Shown here: piece after piece, positions 23,865 through 32,713 of the stretch | Layout: every line of letters begins with the position of its first letter | How positions within the stretch are numbered: position 1 is the first letter of the stretch | NCBI GenBank assembly: GCA_013298165.1 | Contig: JAAFJU010000038.1 | Span: 1 to 34,604 of the forward strand | Reading direction: 5' to 3' | DNA length: 34,604 nt | DNA from: Synechococcales cyanobacterium bin31.maxbin.ball.101 | GTDB taxonomy: Bacteria > Cyanobacteriota > Cyanobacteriia > Leptolyngbyales > Leptolyngbyaceae | Notes under the pieces: generated by a model | Told to the model about the DNA's origin: nothing | The model's database searches: none | What the model saw: only the letters and a program-made list of their open reading frames with translations | Program-made: the position numbers and the translations under genes

Positions 23865-23876
23865 TTAGGAGCCGTC

Positions 23877-24986
23877 ATGGATGTGAAAGCTGCGATCGCC
23901 TTTAAAGCGGGACAACCCCTGTCGATCGAAACCGTCCAACTCGACGGACCTCGATCGGGCGAGGTTCTGGTCGAAATCAAAGCCACAGGCATCTGTCACA
24001 CAGATGCCTACACGCTGTCGGGACTTGATCCTGAGGGACTGTTTCCTGTAATTTTGGGCCATGAAGGTGCGGGCATCGTCGTCGAAGTTGGACCCGATGT
24101 CAAATCGCTTAAAGCAGGCGACCACGTCATTCCGCTCTACATTCCCGAATGCCGTCAATGTGAATATTGCCTCAATCCCAAAACCAATCTCTGTCAGTCC
24201 ATTCGCGTGACCCAAGGCCAGGGCTTGATGCCAGATGGCAGCAGTCGCTTTTCCTACAAAGGCCAAAAGTTGCATCACTACATGGGCACTTCTACCTTTT
24301 CAAATTACACGGTCGTTCCTGAAATTGCTCTGGCCAAGATCCGATCGGACGCGCCCTTTGAGAAGGTCTGCTACATTGGCTGCGGGGTGACGACGGGGAT
24401 TGGGGCGGTGATTAATACGGCTAAAGTTGAACCCGGATCTAACGTGATTGTCTTTGGTCTAGGCGGCATTGGATTGAACGTGATCCAAGGTGCAAAACTG
24501 GTCGGCGCAAACCAGATTATCGGCGTCGATACCAATCCCAGCAAACGATCGATCGCCGAAAAGTTTGGCATGACGCACTATGTCAATCCCCGTGATTTGG
24601 AGGGTGATTTGGTGGCGCATTTAGTCGAGTTAACCAATGGCGGTGCTGATTATAGTTTTGAATGCATTGGCAATATCAATGTGATGCGACAAGCTTTAGA
24701 ATGCTGTCATAAAGGCTGGGGCGTTAGCGTTATTATTGGCGTTGCTGCCGCAGGTCAGGAGATTAGCACTAGGCCCTTTCAACTGGTGACGGGACGAACC
24801 TGGAAAGGGACGGCCTTTGGTGGAGCGAAGGGGCGGCGGGATGTGCCGAAGATTGTGGATTGGTATATGGAGGGGAAGATTAATATTGATGATTTGATTA
24901 CGAATGTGATGCCGATCGATCGGATTAATGATGCGTTTGATTTAATGCGGAATGGGGAAGGGATTCGGAGTGTGGTGACGTTTTGA
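23877..24986 (+). CDS. adhC: S-(hydroxymethyl)glutathione dehydrogenase (class III alcohol dehydrogenase)
   Basis: Oxidises S-hydroxymethylglutathione, formed from formaldehyde and glutathione, to S-formylglutathione with NAD+. Zinc enzyme: catalytic Cys40 (GICHTDAY), His62 (GHEGAG) and a third Cys in GCGVTTGIG; structural zinc Cys92, 95, 98 and 106 ([16 protein letters not shown]). Rossmann motif GLGGIGLNV. 369 residues, standard. The ATG at 23877 has AGGAG 5 nt upstream; a GTG at 23847 in the same frame falls inside the terminator. The gene for the next step, fghA, follows after 124 bp. Confidence 0.97.
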   Translation: MDVKAAIAFKAGQPLSIETVQLDGPRSGEVLVEIKATGICHTDAYTLSGLDPEGLFPVILGHEGAGIVVEVGPDVKSLKAGDHVIPLYIPECRQCEYCLNPKTNLCQSIRVTQGQGLMPDGSSRFSYKGQKLHHYMGTSTFSNYTVVPEIALAKIRSDAPFEKVCYIGCGVTTGIGAVINTAKVEPGSNVIVFGLGGIGLNVIQGAKLVGANQIIGVDTNPSKRSIAEKFGMTHYVNPRDLEGDLVAHLVELTNGGADYSFECIGNINVMRQALECCHKGWGVSVIIGVAAAGQEISTRPFQLVTGRTWKGTAFGGAKGRRDVPKIVDWYMEGKINIDDLITNVMPIDRINDAFDLMRNGEGIRSVVTF

Positions 24987-24996
24987 AACCCGGATG

Positions 24997-25066
24997 GCCC
25001 CCCAGCCCCCAATTCTGGGGGAGCCGAACCTTTTCAAAGTCCCCCAGAATTGGGGGATTTAGGGGG
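24997..25066. repeat. Two opposed copies of the CCCCCAATTCTGGGGG repeat
   Basis: CCCCCAATTCTGGGGG at 25006-25021 and its reverse complement CCCCCAGAATTGGGGG at 25041-25056, the latter followed by ATTTAGGGGGC. They form a large inverted repeat in the 124-bp gap between adhC and fghA. Confidence 0.9.
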
Positions 25067-25110
25067 CGAAAGGATGACAGCAAAGATAAACCATTCCTAA
25101 ACTCAAACCC

Positions 25111-25962
25111 ATGCTAAAAAAACGATCGGCCTTTGCAAGTTTTGGTGGAAGTACGGAATTTTATAGCCATTCGTCCGATCGCTGTAAAACCGACATGAAC
25201 TTTGCTGTCTACCTTCCACCTCAAGCCCAAACAACCCCAGTTCCTGTTTTGTATTTCTTGTCGGGACTCACCTGCACGGATGAAACCTTCATGATCAAAG
25301 CAGGCGCACAGCGTATTGCATCTGAACTGGGAATCATGCTCATCGCGCCGGATACCAGTCCTCGGGGCGATCGGATTCCGGATGTGGAGGAATGGGATTT
25401 TGGTGTGGGTGCAGGGTTTTATGTGGATGCTGTCGTGGAACCTTGGCGATCGAATTTTCAAATGTATTCCTACGTCACCAACGAACTTCCAAAACTGATT
25501 GCCCATTCATTTCCCGTTGCAAAATCGTCCACGGGCCAACCTATTCAAAGTATCTGTGGCCATTCCATGGGGGGGCACGGCGCATTGGTTTGTGGATTGC
25601 GAAACGCTGAGGCTTACCGTAGTATTTCAGCCTTTGCACCGATCGGCGCACCGATGGAGTCTCCTTGGGGGCGGAAGGCGCTTCAGGGCTATTTGGGAGA
25701 CGATCATGGTCTTTGGCAAGACTATGACGCGAGTGAATTGCTCGCTGAATATGATCATCCTGCGCCGATTTTGATTGATCAAGGATTGCAGGATAATTTT
25801 TTAGAAACCCAACTCAAACTTGATAGTTTTGAATCTGCTTGTCACCGATCGGCCCAGCCTCTTATTCTACGTCGCCATCCGGAGTACGATCATGGCTACT
25901 ATTTTATTGCTAGTTTTATTGAAGATCATTTGCGGCATCATCATCGGTATTTGAGCCTTTGA
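25111..25962 (+). CDS. fghA: S-formylglutathione hydrolase
   Basis: Hydrolyses S-formylglutathione to formate and glutathione, completing formaldehyde oxidation begun by AdhC. Esterase-D-like alpha/beta hydrolase of 283 residues. Nucleophile Ser152 in GHSMGGHGAL; acid in IDQGLQDNF; His in YDHGYYF. The family signature YFLSGLTCTDETF is near the N-terminus. ATG at 25111. An inverted repeat between adhC and fghA may reduce read-through, but the pairing of the two genes is a normal operon order. Confidence 0.97.
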   Translation: MLKKRSAFASFGGSTEFYSHSSDRCKTDMNFAVYLPPQAQTTPVPVLYFLSGLTCTDETFMIKAGAQRIASELGIMLIAPDTSPRGDRIPDVEEWDFGVGAGFYVDAVVEPWRSNFQMYSYVTNELPKLIAHSFPVAKSSTGQPIQSICGHSMGGHGALVCGLRNAEAYRSISAFAPIGAPMESPWGRKALQGYLGDDHGLWQDYDASELLAEYDHPAPILIDQGLQDNFLETQLKLDSFESACHRSAQPLILRRHPEYDHGYYFIASFIEDHLRHHHRYLSL

Positions 25963-25996
25963 GTCGATCGGTTTGATAGATAGATCCTGGCGAACC

Positions 25997-26025
25997 GCCC
26001 CCCGACCCCCAATTCTGGGGGAGCC
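25997..26025. repeat. Dispersed CCCCCAATTCTGGGGG repeat, third locus
   Basis: CGCCCCCCGACCCCCAATTC, then TGGGGGAGCC, between fghA and ppk2 (core 26006-26021). Same orientation as 24997-25025 and same core as the copies in the CocE hydrolase gene. Confidence 0.9.
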
Positions 26026-26046
26026 AAACAATTTAAACAAATCCCT

Positions 26047-26913
26047 ATGAACCTTAAATCTTTTCAAGTTCCAACTAGCAAAACCATTAGTCTGAGCCGA
26101 GATTATGACCCTGCTTTTTTAGCTGATAATATCACCAAAGAACAATCCGTCGAACAACTCCGATCGGGCATCGAGACCCTGACAAAACTCCAGGATGTTC
26201 TCTACGCCCACAATGCCTATGGTTTGTTATTGATTTTCCAAGCGATGGATGCTGCAGGCAAAGATAGCACGATTAAACATGTGATGTCTGGCGTTAATCC
26301 CCAAGGTTGTCAGGTGTTTAGTTTCAAAACGCCCAGCACTGAAGAACTCGACCATGACTACCTTTGGCGCTATTCGCAATGTCTCCCAGAGCGCGGTCGC
26401 ATTGGGATTTTCAATCGATCGTATTACGAAGAAGTCCTCATTGCGCGCATTCATTCCGAAATCCTCGATCGGCAAAATCTACCGCACCGACCTAAGGGCG
26501 ATCGGCTTTGGGCGCAGCGCTTTGAAGAGATTAATCACTTTGAACAATACCTCACGAACAATGGAATTGTGATCTTAAAGTTCTTTCTCAACATTTCCAA
26601 AACTGAACAAAAGAAACGCTTTCTAAAACGCATCGATACCCCGGAAAAGAATTGGAAATTTGCCATCAGTGACATCGAAGAGCGACAGCATTGGGATGCT
26701 TATCAAAACAGCTATGAAAATGTCTTTAACCATACGAGTACAGAGGCAGCACCTTGGTATATCATTCCCGCCGATCGGAAATGGTACACCCGTCTAGTGG
26801 TTGCCGACATTATTACAAAACGCTTGAGTGAATTGGATTTAAGCTATCCCACCATTGACGCAGACCAAAGAGCGATGTTGAAAATCGCTCGCGATCGGCT
26901 CGAAGCAGAATAA
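26047..26913 (+). CDS. ppk2: Polyphosphate kinase 2 (PPK2)-family nucleotide phosphotransferase
   Basis: 288 residues. Transfers phosphate between polyphosphate and AMP or ADP. P-loop-like QAMDAAGKDSTIKHV (about 66-80) and Walker B-like IFNRSYYEEVL (about 121-131; the family has DRSWY or NRSYYE). RPKGDRLWAQRFEEINHFE and IPADRKWYTRLVVADII complete the lid and C-terminal signature. One-domain form; which class (AMP, ADP or both) cannot be told by eye, though NRSYYE fits class III. ATG at 26047. Confidence 0.92.
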   Translation: MNLKSFQVPTSKTISLSRDYDPAFLADNITKEQSVEQLRSGIETLTKLQDVLYAHNAYGLLLIFQAMDAAGKDSTIKHVMSGVNPQGCQVFSFKTPSTEELDHDYLWRYSQCLPERGRIGIFNRSYYEEVLIARIHSEILDRQNLPHRPKGDRLWAQRFEEINHFEQYLTNNGIVILKFFLNISKTEQKKRFLKRIDTPEKNWKFAISDIEERQHWDAYQNSYENVFNHTSTEAAPWYIIPADRKWYTRLVVADIITKRLSELDLSYPTIDADQRAMLKIARDRLEAE

Positions 26914-26971
26914 TATCAGATCCCTAACCTGTCAGATATCGTGGACTTTGCTGACGCAACACGATGCGAAC

Positions 26972-27018
26972 GACTCCGCTCAGCCCACTAGATTCTAGGT
27001 TGAGGACTGAGCGGAGTC
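26972..27018. repeat. Palindrome between ppk2 and the Mrp operon
   Basis: GACTCCGCTCAG (26972-26983) and CTGAGCGGAGTC (27007-27018) form a perfect 12-bp inverted repeat around a 23-nt loop, between the convergent ppk2 and mrpB genes. No T-run follows. It could be a bidirectional terminator or a dispersed REP-like repeat. Confidence 0.8.
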
Positions 27019-27065
27019 GAAGTCCGGCTGGGATGCTGTTTCTAAGCAAGTCGGATCTTCTAAAC

Positions 27066-27725
27066 CTACAACAACCCACGATATCGAATAAAAATCAATA
27101 CCACCGCCCAAGATCCCAAAGCCACTTTCACCGCCACTAAAATATTCAAAATCGGTACAATGCCGCCACTCACCAACGCCCCCATTTCACCAAACGGCAA
27201 CTCATACCCCGCCAACGTAATCACCGACAGCACAATAAACACCAACACCGAAATCTTTTCCCAAACCGCCGCATTCCATTGCTGATACACCGATCGCATC
27301 CATTCCGGCGAAGAAGTCATCGCCACGAGTCCGATCGCCGTCCCCCCTGCAACCCCTGCCGCAAAGCCGCCCCCCGGACTCAAATGTCCCCGAATGGCCA
27401 ATTCAATTCCGACTAAAGCGGCGATCGTCGATCCTAATCGCGCCAAAATAATCGAGGATGGATCGGTGAATTGATAGATTTTCTCCGCTGGGCGTTCGGT
27501 TGCGAGTAAAAAGCTGGCTCCCATGATGGCGATCGTGAATACAATCACCTCAAAAATGGTGTCATACAAACGATTGCGTAAAATAATTGCTGAAACTGCA
27601 TTGGGTAAGCCACTTTCTCGAACAACTGTTTCCACAATTGAGAACTCTAATGTTGGCGTTGGGTTCGCTAAAAATAGCATCTTAAAAAAGAACAAAATTC
27701 CCGCAATTAAATAGATCCACTTCAT
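27066..27725 (-). CDS. mrpB: Mrp antiporter subunit B (MnhB)
   Basis: Last gene of the Mrp Na+/H+ antiporter operon. 219 residues, about six membrane segments. The second half carries the MnhB signature GHLSPGGGFAAGVAGG and following helices. The N-terminal third (IYLIAGILFFFKMLFLAN to about residue 75) is longer than the shortest MnhB proteins and resembles the C-terminal part of a split MrpA. ATG start overlaps the stop of the preceding gene (ATGA). Confidence 0.88.
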   Translation of the reverse strand: MKWIYLIAGILFFFKMLFLANPTPTLEFSIVETVVRESGLPNAVSAIILRNRLYDTIFEVIVFTIAIMGASFLLATERPAEKIYQFTDPSSIILARLGSTIAALVGIELAIRGHLSPGGGFAAGVAGGTAIGLVAMTSSPEWMRSVYQQWNAAVWEKISVLVFIVLSVITLAGYELPFGEMGALVSGGIVPILNILVAVKVALGSWAVVLIFIRYRGLL

Positions 27726-28294
27726 GATTGAGCCTCTTTCAAATCACTAGACTGTAACAAGACAAGCGCAGATGTAATGTCAGGCTTGATAATTTCATAG
27801 ATTCGATTTAGACGAGTGACCAGTTGATAGGACTTAATTTGAATCTCATCCAATTTGGCATTAGAGATGGTATTTCCATAAACTTTGACGTGAATCTCCT
27901 GTTGTCTTAAAGCTTGATCCAATGCCTTGAGATCAGCATAAGGCATTAGCTTAACTCGGACGTAATAGGGATCGAGTGAGGTTTGAACCGCACTGATCAA
28001 AACTTGAAAATCAAGAGTTTGATCTTCAATCTCAAATTCTTCTTGTAAGACCCCGATCGTCAACACTAAAGACGATCGCACCGCCACGGCATACAGCGTA
28101 ATTGCCAACAACGTTCCCACTAATGCTTCTGTCAAAGCGACGTCTGGCGCACCCAAGATTGAATACACTAATGCTGCGATCGCGCCTAGGACTCCGCGAA
28201 TCACTAACGCATGGTAGGGATTCGTTTGAAAAACGACCATCATCGCAGCTAATGGTAATAGGGCAATAATGATATAAAGATAGCTATCCATCAT
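27722..28294 (-). CDS. MrpA C-terminal-like subunit (DUF4040/MrpA-C)
   Basis: 190 residues. The first about 80 residues contain three membrane helices with FQTNPYHALVIRGVLGAIAALVYSILGAPDVALTEALVGTLLAITLYAVAV split over several segments, the DUF4040 signature found at the C-terminus of MrpA. A cytoplasmic domain of about 100 residues follows (LISAVQTSLDPYYVRVKLMPYADLKALDQALR and more), unknown. The large antiporter-like N-terminal part of MrpA is absent. Overlaps mrpG and mrpB by ATGA. No accepted symbol is given for this short form. Confidence 0.8.
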   Translation of the reverse strand: MMDSYLYIIIALLPLAAMMVVFQTNPYHALVIRGVLGAIAALVYSILGAPDVALTEALVGTLLAITLYAVAVRSSLVLTIGVLQEEFEIEDQTLDFQVLISAVQTSLDPYYVRVKLMPYADLKALDQALRQQEIHVKVYGNTISNAKLDEIQIKSYQLVTRLNRIYEIIKPDITSALVLLQSSDLKEAQS

Positions 28295-28617
28295 GACTCA
28301 TCTCCTATCTCAAAATCTGGGTCAAAATACAGGACATCATGTTGATTTTTGACTGCATCGCTAGAGCAAGAGGCTAATACATAGCCCAGCATCGTATTCC
28401 ACAGCATAAGTGAAATAATTGCTAGCAGTAATAAAGGCCATTCTCTGGGTCTTAGGAAGAGTAAACCGACGATAATACTGATGGATCCTAAGGTGTCAGA
28501 TACTGAGAGATTGTGTAATTTAAACAGCACCGATCGGCTACCCAAAAGGGACGACGTTCCCCAAAAGCCAAAAACCAGTCCAACTAGAATACAAAAAGAA
28601 CTCAAAACTTCAATCAT
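28291..28617 (-). CDS. mrpG: Mrp antiporter subunit G
   Basis: 108 residues with three membrane helices and the MnhG/PhaG pattern: ILVGLVFGFWGTSSLLGSRSVLFKLHNLSVSDTLGS and a second helix pair. MrpG is one of the small subunits that complete the Mrp membrane complex. Its start and stop both overlap neighbouring genes by ATGA. Confidence 0.88.
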   Translation of the reverse strand: MIEVLSSFCILVGLVFGFWGTSSLLGSRSVLFKLHNLSVSDTLGSISIIVGLLFLRPREWPLLLLAIISLMLWNTMLGYVLASCSSDAVKNQHDVLYFDPDFEIGDES

Positions 28618-28889
28618 GCTTCCCCCATCCGCTTCAAAATATGAGCCAACAGCATAAATCCTGCATTTCCCACACTAATCATAATCACCCCACTCACCCC
28701 GATCATCCAGTCATCCCGAAGCACAGAAAGCATCAAAACAATCAGCGATGATTTTGTTGAAATACTGGCCATGGATAGCATCGTCTGCCAGATATCTTCA
28801 TCTTTCCAAGCGGCATACATGGGAATTAATATCGAAAGGGTCATCGCAATGATTGCAATATTTAAGACCGTCATCATTACACTGGTCAT
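28614..28889 (-). CDS. mrpF: Mrp antiporter subunit F
   Basis: 91 residues, three membrane helices. MTSVMMTVLNIAIIAMTLSIL and LIVLMLSVLRDDWMIGVSG are typical of MnhF/PhaF. Overlaps mrpE (upstream) and mrpG (downstream) by ATGA. Confidence 0.85.
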   Translation of the reverse strand: MTSVMMTVLNIAIIAMTLSILIPMYAAWKDEDIWQTMLSMASISTKSSLIVLMLSVLRDDWMIGVSGVIMISVGNAGFMLLAHILKRMGEA

Positions 28890-29272
28890 GGCAATCTCCT
28901 CCTAGGGCGAACCTGATGAACTTCGTACCAGCCTTCTTCGTGATAATTCAAGACGGTGGTTTTCGGAGTAAAGGTAATTAGGAAAATATCTAAAAACACT
29001 AGTCCTGGCGATCGTCTTAACTGCACTCGCTCCATCACGATTTCTTCCTCGGTATGAGGATTTAAAATTAGCTCAACGGCTTCAGCGTAAGCCTGAGGAA
29101 TGGCTAAGATAATCTTCCAAATGCCCTGGAATAAATCCTTCAGGCGTTCTGGGGAAGCACTACTTCGGGGAAGTAGAAAGGCGATTAATAGTCCGATCAC
29201 GATGTTTGCGATCGTAAAATTAGCCGTCAATAAGAACCAAATAATCAACCGTAAAACCACATCTCCAATCAT
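28886..29272 (-). CDS. mrpE: Mrp antiporter subunit E
   Basis: 128 residues. Two N-terminal membrane helices (VVLRLIIWFLLTANFTIANIVIGLLIAFLLP) and a cytoplasmic C-terminus with VQLRRSPGLVFLDIFLITFTPKTTVLN, the MnhE region; the C-terminal HEEGWYEVHQV region is also as usual. An upstream start at 29287 would overlap mrpD by 19 nt; the ATG at 29272 gives the ATGA overlap seen at every other junction. Confidence 0.9.
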   Translation of the reverse strand: MIGDVVLRLIIWFLLTANFTIANIVIGLLIAFLLPRSSASPERLKDLFQGIWKIILAIPQAYAEAVELILNPHTEEEIVMERVQLRRSPGLVFLDIFLITFTPKTTVLNYHEEGWYEVHQVRPRRRLP

Positions 29273-30723
29273 ACAAATACCATCCAAAAGAGTACAACCA
29301 AACTCAAACTCATCACGCCCACCAAATGCTCAAACTGTTCCAGAACACGGGGCAATTTAATCGACAGCTTACGGAAAAGAAACCAATAGGCCAGCCAACC
29401 TAACCCGATCGTCCCCACAGATTTGACTATGGTTTCAAATGTATAGGCTTGGAGATAAAGGCCGTTGCCCAGCACGAGAGCGCCCAAGAGCAATCCGATC
29501 GCCCACCAAAAGCCGGGGTTTTCAGGTTTCGATATCGCAGATTTGTCTGGTTCACCATGGGGCAGGAAAATGAACTTTGCAAATGAAATCGCGGTTCCCA
29601 ATGCCGCAATATTCATCACAATCACCTGCCAAGGGAGCAATTCCTTCATCGTCAATGCCTTCGTCCCAAACCCAGCCAGTAACGGCATTCCAGAAATCGA
29701 GAGACTTGCGATCGTCAGGGCAATCCAAAGTCGTTGGTCGATCGGCTTTTGCTGCAATACTTTAAAGTCACGACTCGGCAGATTTCCCACTATGAGGAAC
29801 AATGCCGATTTGACTAATCCATGGGTTAAAGCATACAAACCACCCACAACTGGAGCCGCTAAAATAAACCCTAATTGTGAAACGGTATGAAACGCCAGCA
29901 TTCGCTTTGTATCCTTTTCAAAGACCGCACAGGACACGCCCAACAGGGCTGTGGATAATCCTAAGGCTCGGACGATCGGATTGATTTCTTCCAGCAGCAA
30001 CGCACAGCGCACCAATGGGAAAATCCCTGCTTTGACCACAATGCCCGACATCAAAGCCGACACAGGGGTTTCAGACTCCGCATGGGTCAACGGCAACCAC
30101 AACCCCGAAACAAATACGCCGCCTTTGACTAAAAGCCCTAAGAAAATCAGGGAAACGGCTTCAGTGGGTGCGCCTCTGAGACCGACGAAATCAAAGGAAT
30201 GGTGGGTTTGGTAAATCAGAATCGCCCCAACTAAATAGAACAGCATGGCGACATTGCTAATAAACAGATATCGCAAGGCAACCCACAGCGATCGATCGGT
30301 TCTAGAGTAAGCAATCAGCAGGAATGCCGAAATGCTAATCACCTCCAGCGCAACGTACAGACTAATGAAATCAGAACAAGCAAAGGCCGCATTTAAACTG
30401 CCATGCAAAATCAAGGCTTGAGCGTAGAAGAAAGTACTCTTGTCCGTGCGCCAGCAATATAGGACAACGGCCATTGTAACCAAGGCATTGGTCAGAATAA
30501 AGAAGCCTGCTAAGGGATCTAAAATCAAACTCACCCCAAAGTGGTCCATCAATCGCAGCGTGAGTGGCCCTTGATTAGAGAGCAATAACAGTGCTGCATA
30601 GGCCATAGAGCCGATCGTCCCCAGCAATGCCAGCGATCGGTCCAGAGTTGGAATGAGATAGATAATGAACCCGATTAAAAACGGGAAAGCAATCCAAATG
30701 AGTGTTATCAGGTCCATCGTCAT
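29269..30723 (-). CDS. mrpD: Mrp antiporter subunit D (NuoL/M/N-like)
   Basis: 484 residues, about 14 membrane helices, homologous to complex I subunits NuoM/N. Recognisable segments: VALEVISISAFLLIAYSRTD (helix with the conserved Glu), LPLTHAESETPVSALMSGIVVKAGIFPLVR (the Lys/His channel region) and LAFHTVSQLGFILAAPVVGG. MrpD is thought to form the ion/proton channel of the complex. It is the only large antiporter subunit in this cluster. ATGA overlaps with mrpC and mrpE. Confidence 0.93.
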   Translation of the reverse strand: MTMDLITLIWIAFPFLIGFIIYLIPTLDRSLALLGTIGSMAYAALLLLSNQGPLTLRLMDHFGVSLILDPLAGFFILTNALVTMAVVLYCWRTDKSTFFYAQALILHGSLNAAFACSDFISLYVALEVISISAFLLIAYSRTDRSLWVALRYLFISNVAMLFYLVGAILIYQTHHSFDFVGLRGAPTEAVSLIFLGLLVKGGVFVSGLWLPLTHAESETPVSALMSGIVVKAGIFPLVRCALLLEEINPIVRALGLSTALLGVSCAVFEKDTKRMLAFHTVSQLGFILAAPVVGGLYALTHGLVKSALFLIVGNLPSRDFKVLQQKPIDQRLWIALTIASLSISGMPLLAGFGTKALTMKELLPWQVIVMNIAALGTAISFAKFIFLPHGEPDKSAISKPENPGFWWAIGLLLGALVLGNGLYLQAYTFETIVKSVGTIGLGWLAYWFLFRKLSIKLPRVLEQFEHLVGVMSLSLVVLFWMVFV

Positions 30724-31067
30724 AGCACATTACTCTTTTCAATTTCACGGGTTTCCAGTGTGGGGTTATTTCGCGCTAATTTCATTACGCCTACTAGCAT
30801 CAACGCTTGAATCGAAAAGCCAATCACGATCGCGGTTAAAATGACTGCTTGCGGCACTGGATCAGCATAAGCGCCCTTTTGCGAGTCCACTAAAATAGGC
30901 GTAAAAAAGCCAATCCGACTCGCAACGACGACATAATAGGCAATCACTCCTGTACTCATCACGTCCATAGAGACGATTTTCATCACCAGATTTTTCTTAA
31001 AAATAATGCCAAAAAAACCACACAATATTGTGGCTAAAACCAAGGCTTCTACCCAATTTCCCAACAT
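30720..31067 (-). CDS. mrpC: Mrp antiporter subunit C (NuoK-like)
   Basis: 115 residues, three membrane helices, homologous to NuoK. Segments: LGNWVEALVLATILCGFFGIIFKKNLVMKIVSMDV and DPVPQAVILTAIVIGFSIQALML. The ATG at 31067 follows GGGAGGGAG; a TTG at 31103 would add twelve residues that look non-native. First gene of the operon; its promoter must lie in 31068-31334. Confidence 0.9.
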   Translation of the reverse strand: MLGNWVEALVLATILCGFFGIIFKKNLVMKIVSMDVMSTGVIAYYVVVASRIGFFTPILVDSQKGAYADPVPQAVILTAIVIGFSIQALMLVGVMKLARNNPTLETREIEKSNVL

Positions 31068-31334
31068 ATCTCCCTCCCAATAGACGCCAAAATCCCTATC
31101 CAAAAAAGTTATGAACGATCGCCTCCAAGGACTGGATCAAAATCGTTTAACTTAGTTAAATCTCATTCAAGCCATAGATTTAAATCGATGATTAATTTAA
31201 AATCTATAGTTTTCTGATTATGTTCTATTTTGAGTTCAGATGGGGGAATCAGCCCATAACGATCGGTGCGCTGATCCATTGAGTTGACCCAATGTCTTTA
31301 TCAGCACAAGACAATACTAAAGATCCAGCAGTTG
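31068..31334 (-). promoter_or_regulatory. Region upstream of the Mrp operon
   Basis: 267 bp between mrpC and the end of the P450 gene. It is AT-rich, with a hairpin-forming TAGATTTAAAT (31175-31185) and ATTTAAAATCTA (31195-31206). No gene is seen. The mrp promoter is expected here, but no clear -35/-10 pair can be assigned. Confidence 0.4.
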
Positions 31335-32687
31335 CTAAACGATCGTCAACCGAAACGCTTCTGGGGGCACAAAGGTAATGCCTCGACGATCGGCTTTCAC
31401 ATCATCCATGAGATTACTTTCAAACTCAAATGTATCTAATACCGTCGCTAAAACCAGTTTCATTTCAAATAGTGAAAGAGCCATTCCAACGCAGCTTCGA
31501 CTCCCGCCACCAAAGGGAAAGAATTCAGAGGGTGAAAACTTTCGTTCAATAAATCGATCGGGATTGAACTGTTTGGGTTCTGTATAGGTCGCCGATCGTT
31601 GATGGGCGGTTAATATACAGGGAATCAATACGGTTCCTTCGGGATAAATCCGATCGTTCCAACTCACGGTTTCCTTCACTCGACGGGGCTGAGCAATCAA
31701 TGCGATCGGTTTTAATCGCAACGACTCTTTGCACACTGCTGTCAAATAAGGCTGCTCTGATAATGCAATTGGCTCTGCTCGCAATAGTGCTGTTTCCGAT
31801 CGGAGTTTCGCCAAAATAGCTGGATCGCGATGTACCCAATAAAAGGCCCAAGAGAGAGACGAAGCCGTGGTTTCATGGCCGAGCAATAGCAATGTCATCA
31901 ATTGATCACGCAGTTCCACATCGGGCATTGCTTCGCCCTCTGCATCCCGTGCCAACATCAATAGGGATAAAATATCACCCCGGTTTTCTAGGGATTCTAC
32001 AGGCTGCGATCGTCGATCATTCATTTCCCCATAGATCAAGTCATCAATCTCCGCCATCTGCGTCTGAAACCGCCCCCAAGGACTCCAAGTCCCCCAGTTT
32101 TGCTGTAAAGGCGGCAGGAAAAATTGCACGGAATACAACGGATCGGTGATCTGATCTAAGAGCTTTTCTAAGCGCGATCGGAGGGCTTCATAGCGCTCCC
32201 CTGGCACTAATCCAAAGACCACTTCCAAAATCACCCTGAGTGAAATCTGCGACATTTCCTGACGGATATTAATCGCCTGCCCCGATCGCCAGTCCTTCAT
32301 TTGGTCACTTGTCAATTGACAAATCAATTCACCTTGCCGCAGCAAACTCTCCCGATGGAATGCAGGCATCAACAATTGCCGTTGCCGCTGATGCCGATCG
32401 CCCTGTTGCATAATCAGCGACTGACTCCCCACCAACGGCAAAAAAACCTGCGTTACTTTCCCAAATTCCAAAGCCCCTGCCAGAGCGCCCCACACCGCTC
32501 CCACTTCATCCGGGTCGCTTAAAAACACAAGGGGCGGCGACTTTGGCCCTAGCAATCGCAACGTAAACCGATCGCCATACCGTTCCCGACAGCCTGTTAA
32601 AAATCCGATCGGGTCAACAATCAATTGTCCCAATTGAACAAACCACGGCGAACCCGGACCGACAAAATCATGCTCAGACATAACCAT
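31335..32687 (-). CDS. Cytochrome P450 (CYP110-like)
   Basis: 450 residues, soluble bacterial type. Oxygen-activation helix LLLLGHETTASS (GHETT at 270-274; the first residue is G instead of the common A), K-helix ESLR (321-324), and the heme loop FFPFGGGSRSCVG with Cys399. The closest remembered relatives are the cyanobacterial CYP110 family, which hydroxylate fatty acids or isoprenoids. No terpene cyclase or ferredoxin gene is adjacent, but the SDR gene 26 bp upstream probably shares its transcript. ATG at 32687, or 32681. Confidence 0.93.
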   Translation of the reverse strand: MVMSEHDFVGPGSPWFVQLGQLIVDPIGFLTGCRERYGDRFTLRLLGPKSPPLVFLSDPDEVGAVWGALAGALEFGKVTQVFLPLVGSQSLIMQQGDRHQRQRQLLMPAFHRESLLRQGELICQLTSDQMKDWRSGQAINIRQEMSQISLRVILEVVFGLVPGERYEALRSRLEKLLDQITDPLYSVQFFLPPLQQNWGTWSPWGRFQTQMAEIDDLIYGEMNDRRSQPVESLENRGDILSLLMLARDAEGEAMPDVELRDQLMTLLLLGHETTASSLSWAFYWVHRDPAILAKLRSETALLRAEPIALSEQPYLTAVCKESLRLKPIALIAQPRRVKETVSWNDRIYPEGTVLIPCILTAHQRSATYTEPKQFNPDRFIERKFSPSEFFPFGGGSRSCVGMALSLFEMKLVLATVLDTFEFESNLMDDVKADRRGITFVPPEAFRLTIV

Positions 32688-32713
32688 TTCTCTGATCTGA
32701 AGTTCAATTTGAT

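Noticed and set aside
26914-27065. Possible small gene between ppk2 and mrpB
   Set aside because: Only the 12-bp palindrome is evident; no frame with a ribosome-binding site was seen.
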